Positions 16,563 to 25,960 of a stretch of DNA of 33,498 nucleotides are shown here, in pieces. Under the pieces are notes generated by a model. The model saw nothing but the letters and a program-made list of their open reading frames with translations. It ran no database searches and was not told where the DNA came from. The stretch's first letter is position 1, and the number at the start of each line of letters is the position of its first letter. Location of the stretch: contig CANJJU010000012.1 of assembly GCA_947474815.1 (NCBI GenBank), positions 1-33,498 on the forward strand, written 5' to 3'. Origin of the DNA: Chitinophagaceae bacterium. GTDB taxonomy: Bacteria; Bacteroidota; Bacteroidia; Chitinophagales; Chitinophagaceae. Made by a program: the position numbers and the translations under genes.

Positions 16563-17462
16563 ATGAACAGAAAATTTATTTATCTAATCAACCCTATCTC
16601 CGGAACTAAAAACAAGGGTCCGCTGATAAACCATATTTTCAGCAAAACAAGTGAACGAAACATTCCCTTTGAAATAATTGACACAAAAAAAGACGGTGAC
16701 TATTCATTTCTAAAAGAAAAAATTGCTGCCGAACAAATTACAGATGTTATTATTTGTGGCGGAGATGGAACAATTAATCAGGTAGTTAAAGCCCTATTAA
16801 CTGTAAAAGTAACTATTGGGATCATTCCAATGGGATCGGGTAATGGACTGGCCTTGGCTGCACGCATTAGTAAAAATTATCGCAAAGCATTGGAGATAAT
16901 TTTTAACGGGAAAACTTCTTTGGTAGATGGTTTTTATGTCAACAATCAATTCAGTTGCATGTTATCTGGACTTGGCTTTGATGCACAAGTTGCGCACGAC
17001 TTTTCGCTGCAAAAATCAAGAGGACTATTTACTTATATCAAACAATCACTTAAGAATTTTTTTAATTATAAAACATATGAATTCATTATTCATATCAATG
17101 GAGAAAGAATAAACACTGATGCCTTTTTTGTCAGCATTGCCAATAGCAATCAGTTTGGAAATTATATAACCATTGCTCCTCAAGCAAGTTTACATGATGG
17201 ACTGCTTGATATCATCATTGTAAATAAAAAAAATAAAGTCTTTACCGCCTTTTCTTTACTACAACATATTAAATTAGGAAAAGTAAAAGCTGATATAAGT
17301 AATCAAACGAAAAAGAAGAGTATTACTTATCTTCAATCCACTCGATTAACAATTGAAAATCTTTCATTAGCCCCATTGCATATTGATGGAGAGCCTTATC
17401 CTACAGCAGCAAACATTGAAGTAAAAGTCATTCCCAGCGCATTCAATCTTTTACAGCCTTAG
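16563..17462 (+). CDS. Diacylglycerol kinase-family lipid kinase (YegS/DagK type)
   Basis: The 299-residue protein has the DAGK catalytic domain with NPISG (10-14), the nucleotide-binding GGDGT (66-70) and GSGNGLA (91-97). A C-terminal beta-rich domain ends LSLAPLHIDGEPY. These proteins phosphorylate a lipid hydroxyl using ATP. Substrate could be diacylglycerol, a sphingoid base or another lipid and cannot be decided here. It follows obgE by 21 bases. Its last 20 bases overlap the 3' end of the convergent patatin gene. Confidence 0.87.
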   Translation: MNRKFIYLINPISGTKNKGPLINHIFSKTSERNIPFEIIDTKKDGDYSFLKEKIAAEQITDVIICGGDGTINQVVKALLTVKVTIGIIPMGSGNGLALAARISKNYRKALEIIFNGKTSLVDGFYVNNQFSCMLSGLGFDAQVAHDFSLQKSRGLFTYIKQSLKNFFNYKTYEFIIHINGERINTDAFFVSIANSNQFGNYITIAPQASLHDGLLDIIIVNKKNKVFTAFSLLQHIKLGKVKADISNQTKKKSITYLQSTRLTIENLSLAPLHIDGEPYPTAANIEVKVIPSAFNLLQP

Positions 17463-19647
17463 CATTAAGAAGATTTTTTATTTGTTGTAACGCCTTTTGA
17501 TTTATAGGAGAGTTAAATGATTCTATGACATCAATTTTTTCTCTGGTAGATAAATGAAAATTCATAGCTGCTCCTTTGTCAGCTTTTTCGGGCTGATACA
17601 TTAAAGAAATCCTATCAATAGTACTATCCGTTTTTTTATAATAACTATATTGATCTGTTTGAAAGTAATCTTGTAGTTTAAACCAATTGTGTTGAAGCAT
17701 AGTAGCAGGGGTAATTACCATGTCTGCAATAGATTGGGATTCGAATGCCTGTTGCCAATTTTCGTTTGACCGATCACGCAATTGGATAATTAATACACCC
17801 CCGGTATTTTGCTGAATCCACTCTTTAAAATAATCGATGAATCGCAGCGTTGTTTCTTGTCCATAATTATCTCTCAGCCCTGCATCCATTACATCTATTA
17901 CAGGAGTAGTGGGAAGCCATACATTGGGTAATACATAAGGAAAGGTGGCATTCATTCTTAAGGCAGTAAGGATCCTCAAATTATATGGACCAAGGTCTTT
18001 AAAAAATGTAGCAAAATCGATCGCATCGGGTATCAATGAAGAATCAGCAGCAAGGGCTGTAGGCTTCATCATAAAACTCATGGGTTGGGTGCCAATCATT
18101 AATTTTCTACCATCGCTTTTTACAACAGAATTATAAATAATTAACGGGATGCGTGCATTGGTTTCATCTTCTAGCACATCTTTTAATTGAATATTTAAAA
18201 GACCGTTGGTATTATCGGAAAGTTTCTTTTCAAATGCATACCCCCTATCTTTCACGAATTTCAAATCTTCAACATTAAATTTTTGAATAGGAGCCACCAC
18301 ATCTCGAGTTATCATCGACGTAAAAACAGGATTCAATAAATCGCAAGCAATATTTTTGGTATAGATGGGATTATTAATATCAATTTCTTTATTCGTTAAG
18401 GCGGATCGATACAATTCACGATAGTACGTTGCGGCTAACATTCCCCCACTAGCACCACTTATTAAAAAAGTTTGGTTCATGACGGCACCCTTTGTTGCAC
18501 TATCTAATTTTTGTAAAGCATTCATTACAAAAGCTGCGCTCCTCAATCCTCCTCCACTCACATTAATAAAAACCATTACAGGTTTCTCGTTTTTTTGACG
18601 AGCCTTCCACTTGTTTAACACCCTTATCATATTAGCCTTGTCGGCTTGCAATTTATCATCAGTACACATCAACTCAAGAGAAGTCTTATTGTAAGCAGGC
18701 CGATGAGTCTTATCAATATAATTTAAGCCATATGCCTTGTTTCTTGGGTCGATGATTTCGTTCTGATATAATATATTCATTGCAAACAATGCAAGCATAA
18801 CAATAGGAATACTCCAAGCTTGAAGAAAATAAGTTAAAGCCCCAATCACCGCTACCATCACCGAAAAAAATATTAAAACACTTGAAGCAGCAGGCATTTC
18901 AAAGAATTTGTTTTCTAAAAAAAATCCTACCACAACTAAAAATATAAAGGCCATCACCATGCTTATGATAGCAGATAAATGATGACGGGTAAATACCATA
19001 TCTAAAAACGCCTGGCGATAATGAGTGGTTGTTCTTGCTTTTTTTAGTTTAAGTCCTCCTGTGAAATAATAACTAATTTTTAAATCGCCTTCTATTGCTT
19101 CTTTGTCTTGATTAGACTCAATTGGATTGGCTGTTCGAAGAATTGTTTTATCAGCTCCAAAAAAATAAATAACAGATATTGAAATTACAGTAGTAAAGCC
19201 TACAAGAATACCCAACATCAATTTAATAATATCAATGCTACTCATTAATTCGCGATAGCTATCATATTGATATAGTTTAATAAAATAAAAAATCAAAAAA
19301 AACAATGGAAGAAGGGCATTGTTAATACAATATTTTAAAAACGGGTTTGTACTAGTTGCTAGAAATCTAACTCGTTTACTGTGAAGAATAAAAGTGGTAA
19401 TATTCCAACTGATAACATAAAAGCCTAATGCCGCTCCAGTAATGAAAGCCCCCATGAAATTTACAACTCCCCTGTATTCGGGAATAAAAAAAAGAGCATC
19501 GGCACCAAACATTTTAAAGAATACACTGTCAATGGTGCTAAAAAGTATAAACCAAAATATCAATAAGACTTGGAACTTTTTAAAATGAAGAATAAAAAGC
19601 TGAATGGGAAAAGAATAATAAATGTCTTTAGACAATTTAGTCAACAT
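17443..19647 (-). CDS. Polytopic membrane protein with patatin-type hydrolase domain
   Basis: The 734-residue protein has an N-terminal membrane region with about seven predicted helices (near 26-44, 60-85, 110-127, 140-163, 222-245, 255-275, 277-294). A patatin-like phospholipase domain follows (about 355-600). The oxyanion-hole motif GGGLRS is at 365-370. The nucleophile is S400 in GASGG (398-402). The catalytic aspartate would be D588 in DAG, in place of the usual DGG/DGA. The Ser-Asp dyad appears intact, so lipid acyl hydrolysis is likely. Start is ATG at 19647, 42 bases after ctaA on the same strand. Substrate and side of the membrane are unknown. Confidence 0.82.
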   Translation of the reverse strand: MLTKLSKDIYYSFPIQLFILHFKKFQVLLIFWFILFSTIDSVFFKMFGADALFFIPEYRGVVNFMGAFITGAALGFYVISWNITTFILHSKRVRFLATSTNPFLKYCINNALLPLFFLIFYFIKLYQYDSYRELMSSIDIIKLMLGILVGFTTVISISVIYFFGADKTILRTANPIESNQDKEAIEGDLKISYYFTGGLKLKKARTTTHYRQAFLDMVFTRHHLSAIISMVMAFIFLVVVGFFLENKFFEMPAASSVLIFFSVMVAVIGALTYFLQAWSIPIVMLALFAMNILYQNEIIDPRNKAYGLNYIDKTHRPAYNKTSLELMCTDDKLQADKANMIRVLNKWKARQKNEKPVMVFINVSGGGLRSAAFVMNALQKLDSATKGAVMNQTFLISGASGGMLAATYYRELYRSALTNKEIDINNPIYTKNIACDLLNPVFTSMITRDVVAPIQKFNVEDLKFVKDRGYAFEKKLSDNTNGLLNIQLKDVLEDETNARIPLIIYNSVVKSDGRKLMIGTQPMSFMMKPTALAADSSLIPDAIDFATFFKDLGPYNLRILTALRMNATFPYVLPNVWLPTTPVIDVMDAGLRDNYGQETTLRFIDYFKEWIQQNTGGVLIIQLRDRSNENWQQAFESQSIADMVITPATMLQHNWFKLQDYFQTDQYSYYKKTDSTIDRISLMYQPEKADKGAAMNFHLSTREKIDVIESFNSPINQKALQQIKNLLNAKAVKD

Positions 19648-19689
19648 ACGAGGAGGGGTAGATTAAGTATAAATTTAATTTATATTAGC

Positions 19690-20751
19690 TTACCTCGTGC
19701 TGATTTTAACTTTTTGAACGAGAAATAATAGCGCTACTACCGAAACGACCACCAACATAGCCGTAAATTGATGCAATACTCCTAGCCAGACAAACACTTT
19801 TGTATGGGTGGCATTGATCAAAGCGAAAATACCCAACAACACCTGTATACTTATTAAAACGAGCAAGCTGTTTCTTAGTTTTACAAACAGTCTATTCTCT
19901 ACTATATTTCTGGAGCGAATAAAAAATACCAATACAATTATTGAAAGCAAATATCCCATACCACGATGTATAAAATGAATGGCCAATTTATTATTCCAAA
20001 GATTATTGACCCAGGGATGTAATTCATTGAAAGAGGAAGGAAAAGCTTCTCCATTGATAGATGGCCATGTGGGTGCGCTGGTTGCCGCTTTTAATCCAGC
20101 CATAAAACCACCATACATTAATTGAATAAGAAGCAACGAAAGAATGAACATCAATAAATTTTTCAGCGCATTACTAACCACTTTTGTTTGGAAACTTGGA
20201 AGCAGGCTTAATGCAAACCACCATGTATAACTCAATAGTATTAATGCTGCAATAAAATGGGTGGTTAATTCAATATGGCCTACAAAATATTTTTCAGGCA
20301 CCAACCCGCTTTTAACCATTAGCCATCCAATAGCTCCCTGTAGAGCACCTAAAAAAAACAATATTACCATAGGTAATATCATTCGTTGATTAAACTTTCT
20401 ACGAACTAAAAAATAGGCAAACCCAAACAAAAAGACAAGGCCCATGCCTCTTGCCCACAAACGATGAGCCCATTCCCAGAAAAAAATGAATTTAAAATCC
20501 TGCAAGGAAAAATATTGATGCACATATTTAAATTGATCTGTGCCGCGATATTTGTCAAATTCTACTTGCCAGGCTACTTCATTCAACGGGGGCAAAGCAC
20601 CTGTAATTGGCTTCCATTCGGTAATAGATAAACCAGATTCAGTTAATCTAGTAATACCACCCAATAAGACTTGTACTACAATCATCCCTACTCCAATCAG
20701 TAACCATATAGCCACCTGTTTGTTATTTCGCTGTTGTATAACTCCGTCCAT
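19690..20751 (-). CDS. ctaA: Heme A synthase (COX15/CtaA)
   Basis: The enzyme oxidises the methyl group of heme O to make heme A for aa3-type oxidases. The 353-residue protein has about eight membrane helices in two similar halves. Conserved histidines are H96 (WEWAHRLWAR), H165, H262 (HFIHRGMG) and H327 (GVLHQF), and the signature GGITRLTESGLSITEW is at 31-46. The ATG at 20751 is chosen over an upstream ATG at 20775 because the latter lies inside the promoter. The gene implies aerobic respiration with a heme A oxidase. Confidence 0.94.
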   Translation of the reverse strand: MDGVIQQRNNKQVAIWLLIGVGMIVVQVLLGGITRLTESGLSITEWKPITGALPPLNEVAWQVEFDKYRGTDQFKYVHQYFSLQDFKFIFFWEWAHRLWARGMGLVFLFGFAYFLVRRKFNQRMILPMVILFFLGALQGAIGWLMVKSGLVPEKYFVGHIELTTHFIAALILLSYTWWFALSLLPSFQTKVVSNALKNLLMFILSLLLIQLMYGGFMAGLKAATSAPTWPSINGEAFPSSFNELHPWVNNLWNNKLAIHFIHRGMGYLLSIIVLVFFIRSRNIVENRLFVKLRNSLLVLISIQVLLGIFALINATHTKVFVWLGVLHQFTAMLVVVSVVALLFLVQKVKISTR

Positions 20752-20758
20752 AGTAACA

Positions 20759-20789
20759 CAAAGGTAGTACACCAAAAATTGTTATCAAA
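20759..20789 (-). promoter_or_regulatory. Bacteroidota-type promoter of ctaA
   Basis: On the minus strand TTTG (20786-20789), a 19-base spacer and TACCTTTG (20759-20766) match the consensus exactly. The box ends 7 bases before the ctaA ATG at 20751, so the mRNA should be leaderless or nearly so. This element also decides the ctaA start. Confidence 0.75.
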
Positions 20790-20837
20790 CATTGAATAAT
20801 GATTCCTTATCTTTTACTGATATTTGTTATACAGAAA

Positions 20838-21434
20838 ATGCTAGAATCATATTACCATCCCAAAAAGATAGAAGCAGGCTTAGATGAAGCCGGTAGAGGA
20901 TGCTATGCAGGTCCTGTATTTGCTGCAGCAGTTATTTTACCCAAAGACTTTGAGCATCCCTTTTTAAATGATAGCAAAAAGCTATCGGAAAAACAACGTG
21001 AAATACTTCGACCTATCATTGAAAAGGAAAGCATCGCTTTTGCGGTAGCAATGGTGGATAATAAAGAGATTGATCAAATCAATATTCTGCAGGCATCATT
21101 TAAAGCGATGCATCTTTCTATAGAAAAATTACAAAAAAAACCTGCTTTGTTATTAATTGATGGCAATCGATTTAAGCCTTACGAAAAAATCCCCCATCAT
21201 TGTATTGTAAAGGGCGATGGTAAATACGCCTCTATTGCAGCGGCAAGTGTACTAGCAAAAACATACAGAGACGAATACATGCTGACCTTGCATAAAAAAT
21301 TTCCGCATTATTGTTGGAATAAAAACAAGGGTTATGGCACAGCAGATCACCGAGAAGCAATAGCAGCCTTTGGTCTATGCAAGTATCACCGTAAAAGTTT
21401 TAATATTCTTCCAAAGCAAATCAACCTGTTTTAA
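20838..21434 (+). CDS. rnhB: Ribonuclease HII
   Basis: RNase HII removes ribonucleotides from DNA and RNA primers. From the ATG at 20838 the protein has 198 residues and begins [21 protein letters not shown], with spacing before the DEAGRG motif normal for Bacteroidota. An ATG at 20799 would add 13 hydrophobic residues and overlap the likely promoter. Catalytic acids are D16 and E17 (DEAGRG), D108 (LLIDGN) and D145 (YRDEY). It is divergent from ctaA and convergent with the YciO-type gene, with only 3 bases between stop codons. Confidence 0.92.
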   Translation: MLESYYHPKKIEAGLDEAGRGCYAGPVFAAAVILPKDFEHPFLNDSKKLSEKQREILRPIIEKESIAFAVAMVDNKEIDQINILQASFKAMHLSIEKLQKKPALLLIDGNRFKPYEKIPHHCIVKGDGKYASIAAASVLAKTYRDEYMLTLHKKFPHYCWNKNKGYGTADHREAIAAFGLCKYHRKSFNILPKQINLF

Positions 21435-21437
21435 TCC

Positions 21438-22046
21438 TTAAATATCCAAATTCCCCAAGCCCTGTCTTATAATCTGCCAGTCATCTGTTAAGCAATCTAC
21501 AACAGTAGAGGGAATCATTCCACCAATCCCGCCATCAATAACCATATCAACTGTGTTGCCAAATTTTTCATGTATAATTTCCGGATCGGTATACTCTTCT
21601 ACCATTTCACCCGGTAAAGAAGCGCTGATCAAAGGATGGTCTAGTAGTTCTAAAATATGCTGACAAATCACATTATCGGGAATACGAAGGCCAATAGTGG
21701 ATTTTTTGCTCTGTAAAATTTTAGGCACCTGTTTGCTTGCAGGCAGAATAAAGGTAAAAGGACCTGGCAAGTGTTGTTTGAGCATTCTATATAAGGGAGT
21801 ATCAATGCCCTTTGTAAAATCGCTCAGATGACTGAGATCCTTACAAATAAAAGACAATTGAGCTTTTAGCGGATTTAATTGCTTGATTTGACAGATTTTT
21901 TCAATTGCCTTGGTTTGATAAATATCGCAACCCAACCCGTATATAGTATCGGTGGGATAAATAATGACCCCGCCAGCTTTTAAGCATTCTATCACTTGGG
22001 CAATGAGCCTAGGAGGAGGATTTTGTGGATGAATTTTTAATAACAT
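21438..22046 (-). CDS. YciO/Sua5/YrdC-family protein
   Basis: The 202-residue protein belongs to the YrdC-like fold that makes threonylcarbamoyl-AMP for tRNA t6A modification. GGVIIYPTDTIYGLGCD lies near 25-41. From AQLSFICKDLSHLSDFT through TIGLRIPDN to DMVIDGGIGG, the pattern is closer to YciO than to TsaC: the usual KxR-x(n)-P stretch is replaced by KQLNPLKA. It may therefore be a paralogue with uncertain activity. The ATG at 22046 is preferred over a start at 22142, which would add 32 residues not typical of the family. It is divergent from the PfkB kinase. Confidence 0.8.
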   Translation of the reverse strand: MLLKIHPQNPPPRLIAQVIECLKAGGVIIYPTDTIYGLGCDIYQTKAIEKICQIKQLNPLKAQLSFICKDLSHLSDFTKGIDTPLYRMLKQHLPGPFTFILPASKQVPKILQSKKSTIGLRIPDNVICQHILELLDHPLISASLPGEMVEEYTDPEIIHEKFGNTVDMVIDGGIGGMIPSTVVDCLTDDWQIIRQGLGNLDI

Positions 22047-22102
22047 ATCATACAATTTAGCATAAAATTGCCCGGAAGAATTAAAATAAAGATTTAATAC
22101 GC

Positions 22103-22110
22103 TACTTTTG
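22103..22110 (+). promoter_or_regulatory. TACTTTTG box upstream of the PfkB-family gene
   Basis: A perfect TAnnTTTG element lies 37 bases before the ATG at 22148. No TTTG is seen 19-21 bases upstream, so this is a moderate call. Confidence 0.4.
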
Positions 22111-22147
22111 GTCGATTTTTTTAAATTATATCTAAACAACAAATTCT

Positions 22148-23071
22148 ATGTCTCTGATTACAGTTGGCACCATGGCTTTTGATGCTATTGAAACTCCCTT
22201 TGGCAAAGTTGATAAAATTGTGGGCGGATCTGCTACATACGTAGCTTATGCTGCAAGCAATTTTGTAAAACCTGTTCAGCAAATCTCTATCATTGGATAT
22301 GATTTTCCTGAAGAAGAAATTGCTGAATTAAAGAAAAGGGGCGTTGTCATTGACGGAGTAGAAGTGGTGCCTGATAAAAAATCTTTTTTTTGGAGTGGGC
22401 GCTATCACATAGATATGAATTCGAGAGATACATTGATTACAGACCTCAATGTGTTAGAAGATTTTAATCCAATCGTTCCAGATAGTTATCAAGGAAGTGA
22501 ATTTTTAATGTTGGGTAATTTAATGCCCAAATTACAATTGAGTGTAATCAATCAATTAAAAGTTCGACCGAAACTAATTGTAATGGACACTATGAATTTT
22601 TGGATGGACATCGCTTTAGATGATTTGAAAGAGGTATTGAAGAAAGTAGATGTACTATTGGTAAACGATGGAGAAGCAAGACAATTGAGTGGAGAAGTTT
22701 CGTTGGTAAAAGCTGCTCGTAAAATAATAGCCATGGGGCCGAAGTTCTTAATTATTAAGAAGGGAGAACATGGAGCATTGTTGTTTCATGAAAATCATGT
22801 TTTTTTCGCACCTGCTTTACCGCTAGAAGAAGTGTTTGATCCAACCGGAGCCGGAGATACTTTTGCTGGAGGATTTATTGGGCACTTAGCAAAAACAAAA
22901 GACATCAGTTTCGAAAACATGAAGACTGCAATTATTGTTGGAAGTGCAATGGCAAGTTTCTGTGTAGAAAAATTTGGTCCAGAAAGAATGAAAGAAATTA
23001 CAAAAGAAGATATCAATGAGCGTATTAGTGAATTTGTACGATTGGTAAATTTTGATATTGATCTGGTATAA
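22148..23071 (+). CDS. PfkB/ribokinase-family kinase
   Basis: The 307-residue protein has the PfkB fold. The N-terminal substrate-binding GG (GGSATYVAYAASN, from residue 26) and the C-terminal signature DPTGAGDTFAGGF (231-243), with catalytic base D237, are intact. NDGEARQLSG lies at 173-182. Members phosphorylate sugars or nucleosides with ATP; the substrate is not evident. Start ATG at 22148. The next gene begins 8 bases downstream, so the two are probably co-transcribed. Confidence 0.87.
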   Translation: MSLITVGTMAFDAIETPFGKVDKIVGGSATYVAYAASNFVKPVQQISIIGYDFPEEEIAELKKRGVVIDGVEVVPDKKSFFWSGRYHIDMNSRDTLITDLNVLEDFNPIVPDSYQGSEFLMLGNLMPKLQLSVINQLKVRPKLIVMDTMNFWMDIALDDLKEVLKKVDVLLVNDGEARQLSGEVSLVKAARKIIAMGPKFLIIKKGEHGALLFHENHVFFAPALPLEEVFDPTGAGDTFAGGFIGHLAKTKDISFENMKTAIIVGSAMASFCVEKFGPERMKEITKEDINERISEFVRLVNFDIDLV

Positions 23072-23079
23072 TTAATTAT

Positions 23080-23352
23080 ATGATAGAAATTATTGTTCTA
23101 TATTTTCTTTGTAAACAAATGGGCGCTGCTGCTCTTCAAAAAGGATTAAAGCCTTCCAAATGGAAGATTTTAACGGTGGTAGCATGGATTACCGGCGAGT
23201 TTGCCGGGTTAATAATGGGCGTAATGCTTTTTGGATTTGATCAAAATAATTTATTAGGTCTAATGGCATTTGCAGTAGCCTGCGCATTTGGAGGCTACCT
23301 TTTAGTAAGAGCTAGTCTTGAAAAAATGCCCTCCATCCCACAAGACAATTAA
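23080..23352 (+). CDS. Small multi-pass membrane protein, function unknown
   Basis: The 90-residue protein has three hydrophobic segments: about 2-18, 29-52 (WKILTVVAWITGEFAGLIMGVMLFG) and 58-77. A short polar tail follows. It is not recognised as a named family. Position directly after the PfkB gene suggests one transcript. Its stop codon is 4 bases from that of the convergent lamin-tail gene. Confidence 0.75.
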   Translation: MIEIIVLYFLCKQMGAAALQKGLKPSKWKILTVVAWITGEFAGLIMGVMLFGFDQNNLLGLMAFAVACAFGGYLLVRASLEKMPSIPQDN

Positions 23353-23356
23353 TATT

Positions 23357-25960
23357 TTATTGACGTCTCGCTAACACAACTACATTCTTATATTTTTTAG
23401 TTTCTCCTTTGAGATTGAAAATTTCGGTATAAATAATATATATCCCCATCCCTATTTGTTGATGCGTTTCATTTAACCCATCCCATTTAAAAAATCCTTT
23501 CATTCCACACAAGATGCTTTTTTCTAAATAACGAACAGGTCTTCCTACGGCATCGTAAATGGTAATGTTGGCTACATATCCTGGTTGATTAAATTTATAT
23601 TGAATCATTACATAGTCATCGTGTCCGTCATTATCTGGACTAAAAGTTTTAGGCAATATGGTTATTTCATTGCTTGAAGTAGTAATAATATTACTTTGTG
23701 AATTTAGATATGAGGGTGTACCATACCCAACATCACTTGCAGCACTCTGCCAATTTTGTTCATTTTGAGTAATCTCATTGCAATCAATTCTTTCCAATGC
23801 AACCCCTTCTTTATTATTCAATAATTTAAAATGCCAGTTATCATTATAGGTAAGTTTATCAAGGATTAAACCTTGTTCATTTAATAACACTACGGTTCCT
23901 TCGTCATCATTGTAAGAGGGCATGTTGTCGATATTGGCTATAGCGGTAGGATTGTTTACAACATAATCTCGTTGTAAAATAAATCCATCCGAAGTTACTA
24001 CAGCATACTCTTTAGGAAACCACGCATGATTGTCTTTTTTGATGGTGGTTATATTATCAATTGTACCCAATGTATTTAGGTTGGCAATAGAAATGTTTTT
24101 TAAGTTTATAATTTTATTACTTCGGTTAAATAATTCTACATAATCAACACCATCGGATCTTGGATTAAATAATATTTCATTCACTACTACATCGAAACTA
24201 TCCGTGGGCTCGCAAAGTCCCACAATAACTTTGTTGCTTATTCCAATTGGATTAGCAATGCAATCCGTCAAACCATTTACCGATAGGGTGTATATTTTAT
24301 TACGCAATAACGGGTTTTGTAATACAATATTTATTTTGTCAAATATGGGCGCAACGGGGAACACTGATATGGGGTCGCCTATTCCATCGCTCATATTATA
24401 AAAATGTACATCACTCGCTTGCAAGCTATCTAATGGCTCATTGAAATACAATGTGACATGCAAACTGTCTGTTGCAAATGCGCGAATCAATGCAGGAGAA
24501 ACAATATCGATATTAACAGCATCATTGCTATTTATTTTTCCGGGAGTTGCTCCTGCCAATGATTTGCTTGCTACCCAGTTATCGAAGCCGGTACAGGGAT
24601 TATTTAAATCAATCATCTCGAGACTCCAGCCTCCATTTTTTTTCATTTCATTTTTATACCATGAATCGGTATAATGAATCGCATGAATATTTTTACCTTC
24701 AGGTGATAGTAAATAAATTTCATCCTCCACATTTGATAAGCTGGGAAAATTCGTAACAGATATTGCAGTGCCAAATAAAGAAAGATTAGATAGCGCTCCG
24801 GTACTGCAAACAACAATCATGCTATCGGGTTGTAAAATAAAATCTGGTAAAGCACCACTTTGCGTATTTGATTTACAAATCTTCCATCCTTTTAAATTGA
24901 TAGAAAACTGTGTATTGTTTCTCAGTTCAATCCATTCTTCATCTGGTAAGCCCACCGCTGGACTTGGATCAGCCATTATTTCATCAATCAACACATCGAA
25001 TGCCAATGGGGTATAAATAAAAAAATGATTGGTTTCATTAACTATACTATTTCCCATTAAATCCTTTACTCCATTGATTGTTATGTTTAAATGAGTGCGA
25101 ATAGGAAAATCAGTAGGGAATGTTAAATGAACAATTGCATGATTGATTGCGTCTCTAATAACATAAGTGGGAGTGTTTACATTATTGTTTACAACGTAAT
25201 TATCAGTTAACTCACTGCTGATTTGCTCTACAGGCTCATCGAAAACTACATCAACCATATTAGGTCCAGTAATGTTAACTGCTCGAACAATGGGGGCAAT
25301 AATATCAGGTACATACTCCTTAACAATAATTTTGTTGAAGATGTGTTTTTTAAAAAAAGAGGATGTGCTTTGTTTAATTAGTAATCCAATGTAAGCAGAC
25401 GTAGTGTACGCCGAATCAATGGCTATGCCTTCGATAAAATTTCCTGTCATATTAAGATCTCTTGTAAGCTCCCATTGATTTAAATTATTTCTAATCACTT
25501 TTATAGCAACAGTATTGTTAGATGTATTCAGTACTCCATTGATTCCATCAATTAATTTTATAATTGCGCCATTGTCTTTTCTATATAAAGAAATTTCATC
25601 GTCAGTATTGCCTATTCTTACAAAATATCCAACATTGGAAGATTGGGTGATATCGCTTAGTGAAGCTGTCAGGTATATATCAATGTAGTTTGCAGAAGAG
25701 GGATTGAATTGCATTTGCACAGAAAATTCCCATTGTGCACTCAGGGCTTTGGTTGATTGAGTAGACAAATAAAAACTGCTATTAACAAGAGTAGCATTAC
25801 TTTGAAGTTGCTGGCTAGTATTAATTATCCAAGAAGATGTATCACCAATCCAACTAGGATTGCTCCTAAAGTCTCCATCCGAAAAATCTTCAGACAATTG
25901 ACTAAATACAGGGCTTGAAAAAAAGAAGAACATCAAAAAATAATAAATAGCTTTTTTCAT
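23357..25960 (-). CDS. Large secreted protein with two lamin-tail domains and FlgD-like C-terminus
   Basis: The 867-residue protein has a signal peptide (1-20, ending PVFS). A beta-rich region that may be a jelly-roll or LamG-like module follows (about 24-212). An Ig-like module starts at APIVRAVNITGPNMVDVVFDEPV (about 222-310). The first lamin-tail domain is at about 322-430 (VLIDEIMADPSP), then a second Ig-like module (about 487-580). The second lamin-tail domain is at about 591-706 (VVVNEILFNPRSDGVDYVELFN). The C-terminal FlgD/gliding-type module (768-867) contains KTFSPDNDGHDDYV. Such tails are common on Bacteroidota exported surface proteins, often with type IX secretion, but the exact sorting signal is uncertain. 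It stands alone. Confidence 0.82.
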   Translation of the reverse strand: MKKAIYYFLMFFFFSSPVFSQLSEDFSDGDFRSNPSWIGDTSSWIINTSQQLQSNATLVNSSFYLSTQSTKALSAQWEFSVQMQFNPSSANYIDIYLTASLSDITQSSNVGYFVRIGNTDDEISLYRKDNGAIIKLIDGINGVLNTSNNTVAIKVIRNNLNQWELTRDLNMTGNFIEGIAIDSAYTTSAYIGLLIKQSTSSFFKKHIFNKIIVKEYVPDIIAPIVRAVNITGPNMVDVVFDEPVEQISSELTDNYVVNNNVNTPTYVIRDAINHAIVHLTFPTDFPIRTHLNITINGVKDLMGNSIVNETNHFFIYTPLAFDVLIDEIMADPSPAVGLPDEEWIELRNNTQFSINLKGWKICKSNTQSGALPDFILQPDSMIVVCSTGALSNLSLFGTAISVTNFPSLSNVEDEIYLLSPEGKNIHAIHYTDSWYKNEMKKNGGWSLEMIDLNNPCTGFDNWVASKSLAGATPGKINSNDAVNIDIVSPALIRAFATDSLHVTLYFNEPLDSLQASDVHFYNMSDGIGDPISVFPVAPIFDKINIVLQNPLLRNKIYTLSVNGLTDCIANPIGISNKVIVGLCEPTDSFDVVVNEILFNPRSDGVDYVELFNRSNKIINLKNISIANLNTLGTIDNITTIKKDNHAWFPKEYAVVTSDGFILQRDYVVNNPTAIANIDNMPSYNDDEGTVVLLNEQGLILDKLTYNDNWHFKLLNNKEGVALERIDCNEITQNEQNWQSAASDVGYGTPSYLNSQSNIITTSSNEITILPKTFSPDNDGHDDYVMIQYKFNQPGYVANITIYDAVGRPVRYLEKSILCGMKGFFKWDGLNETHQQIGMGIYIIYTEIFNLKGETKKYKNVVVLARRQ

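Noticed and set aside
22047-22142. Longer start for the YciO-type gene
   Set aside because: The additional 32 residues have no family support and fill the divergent promoter region.
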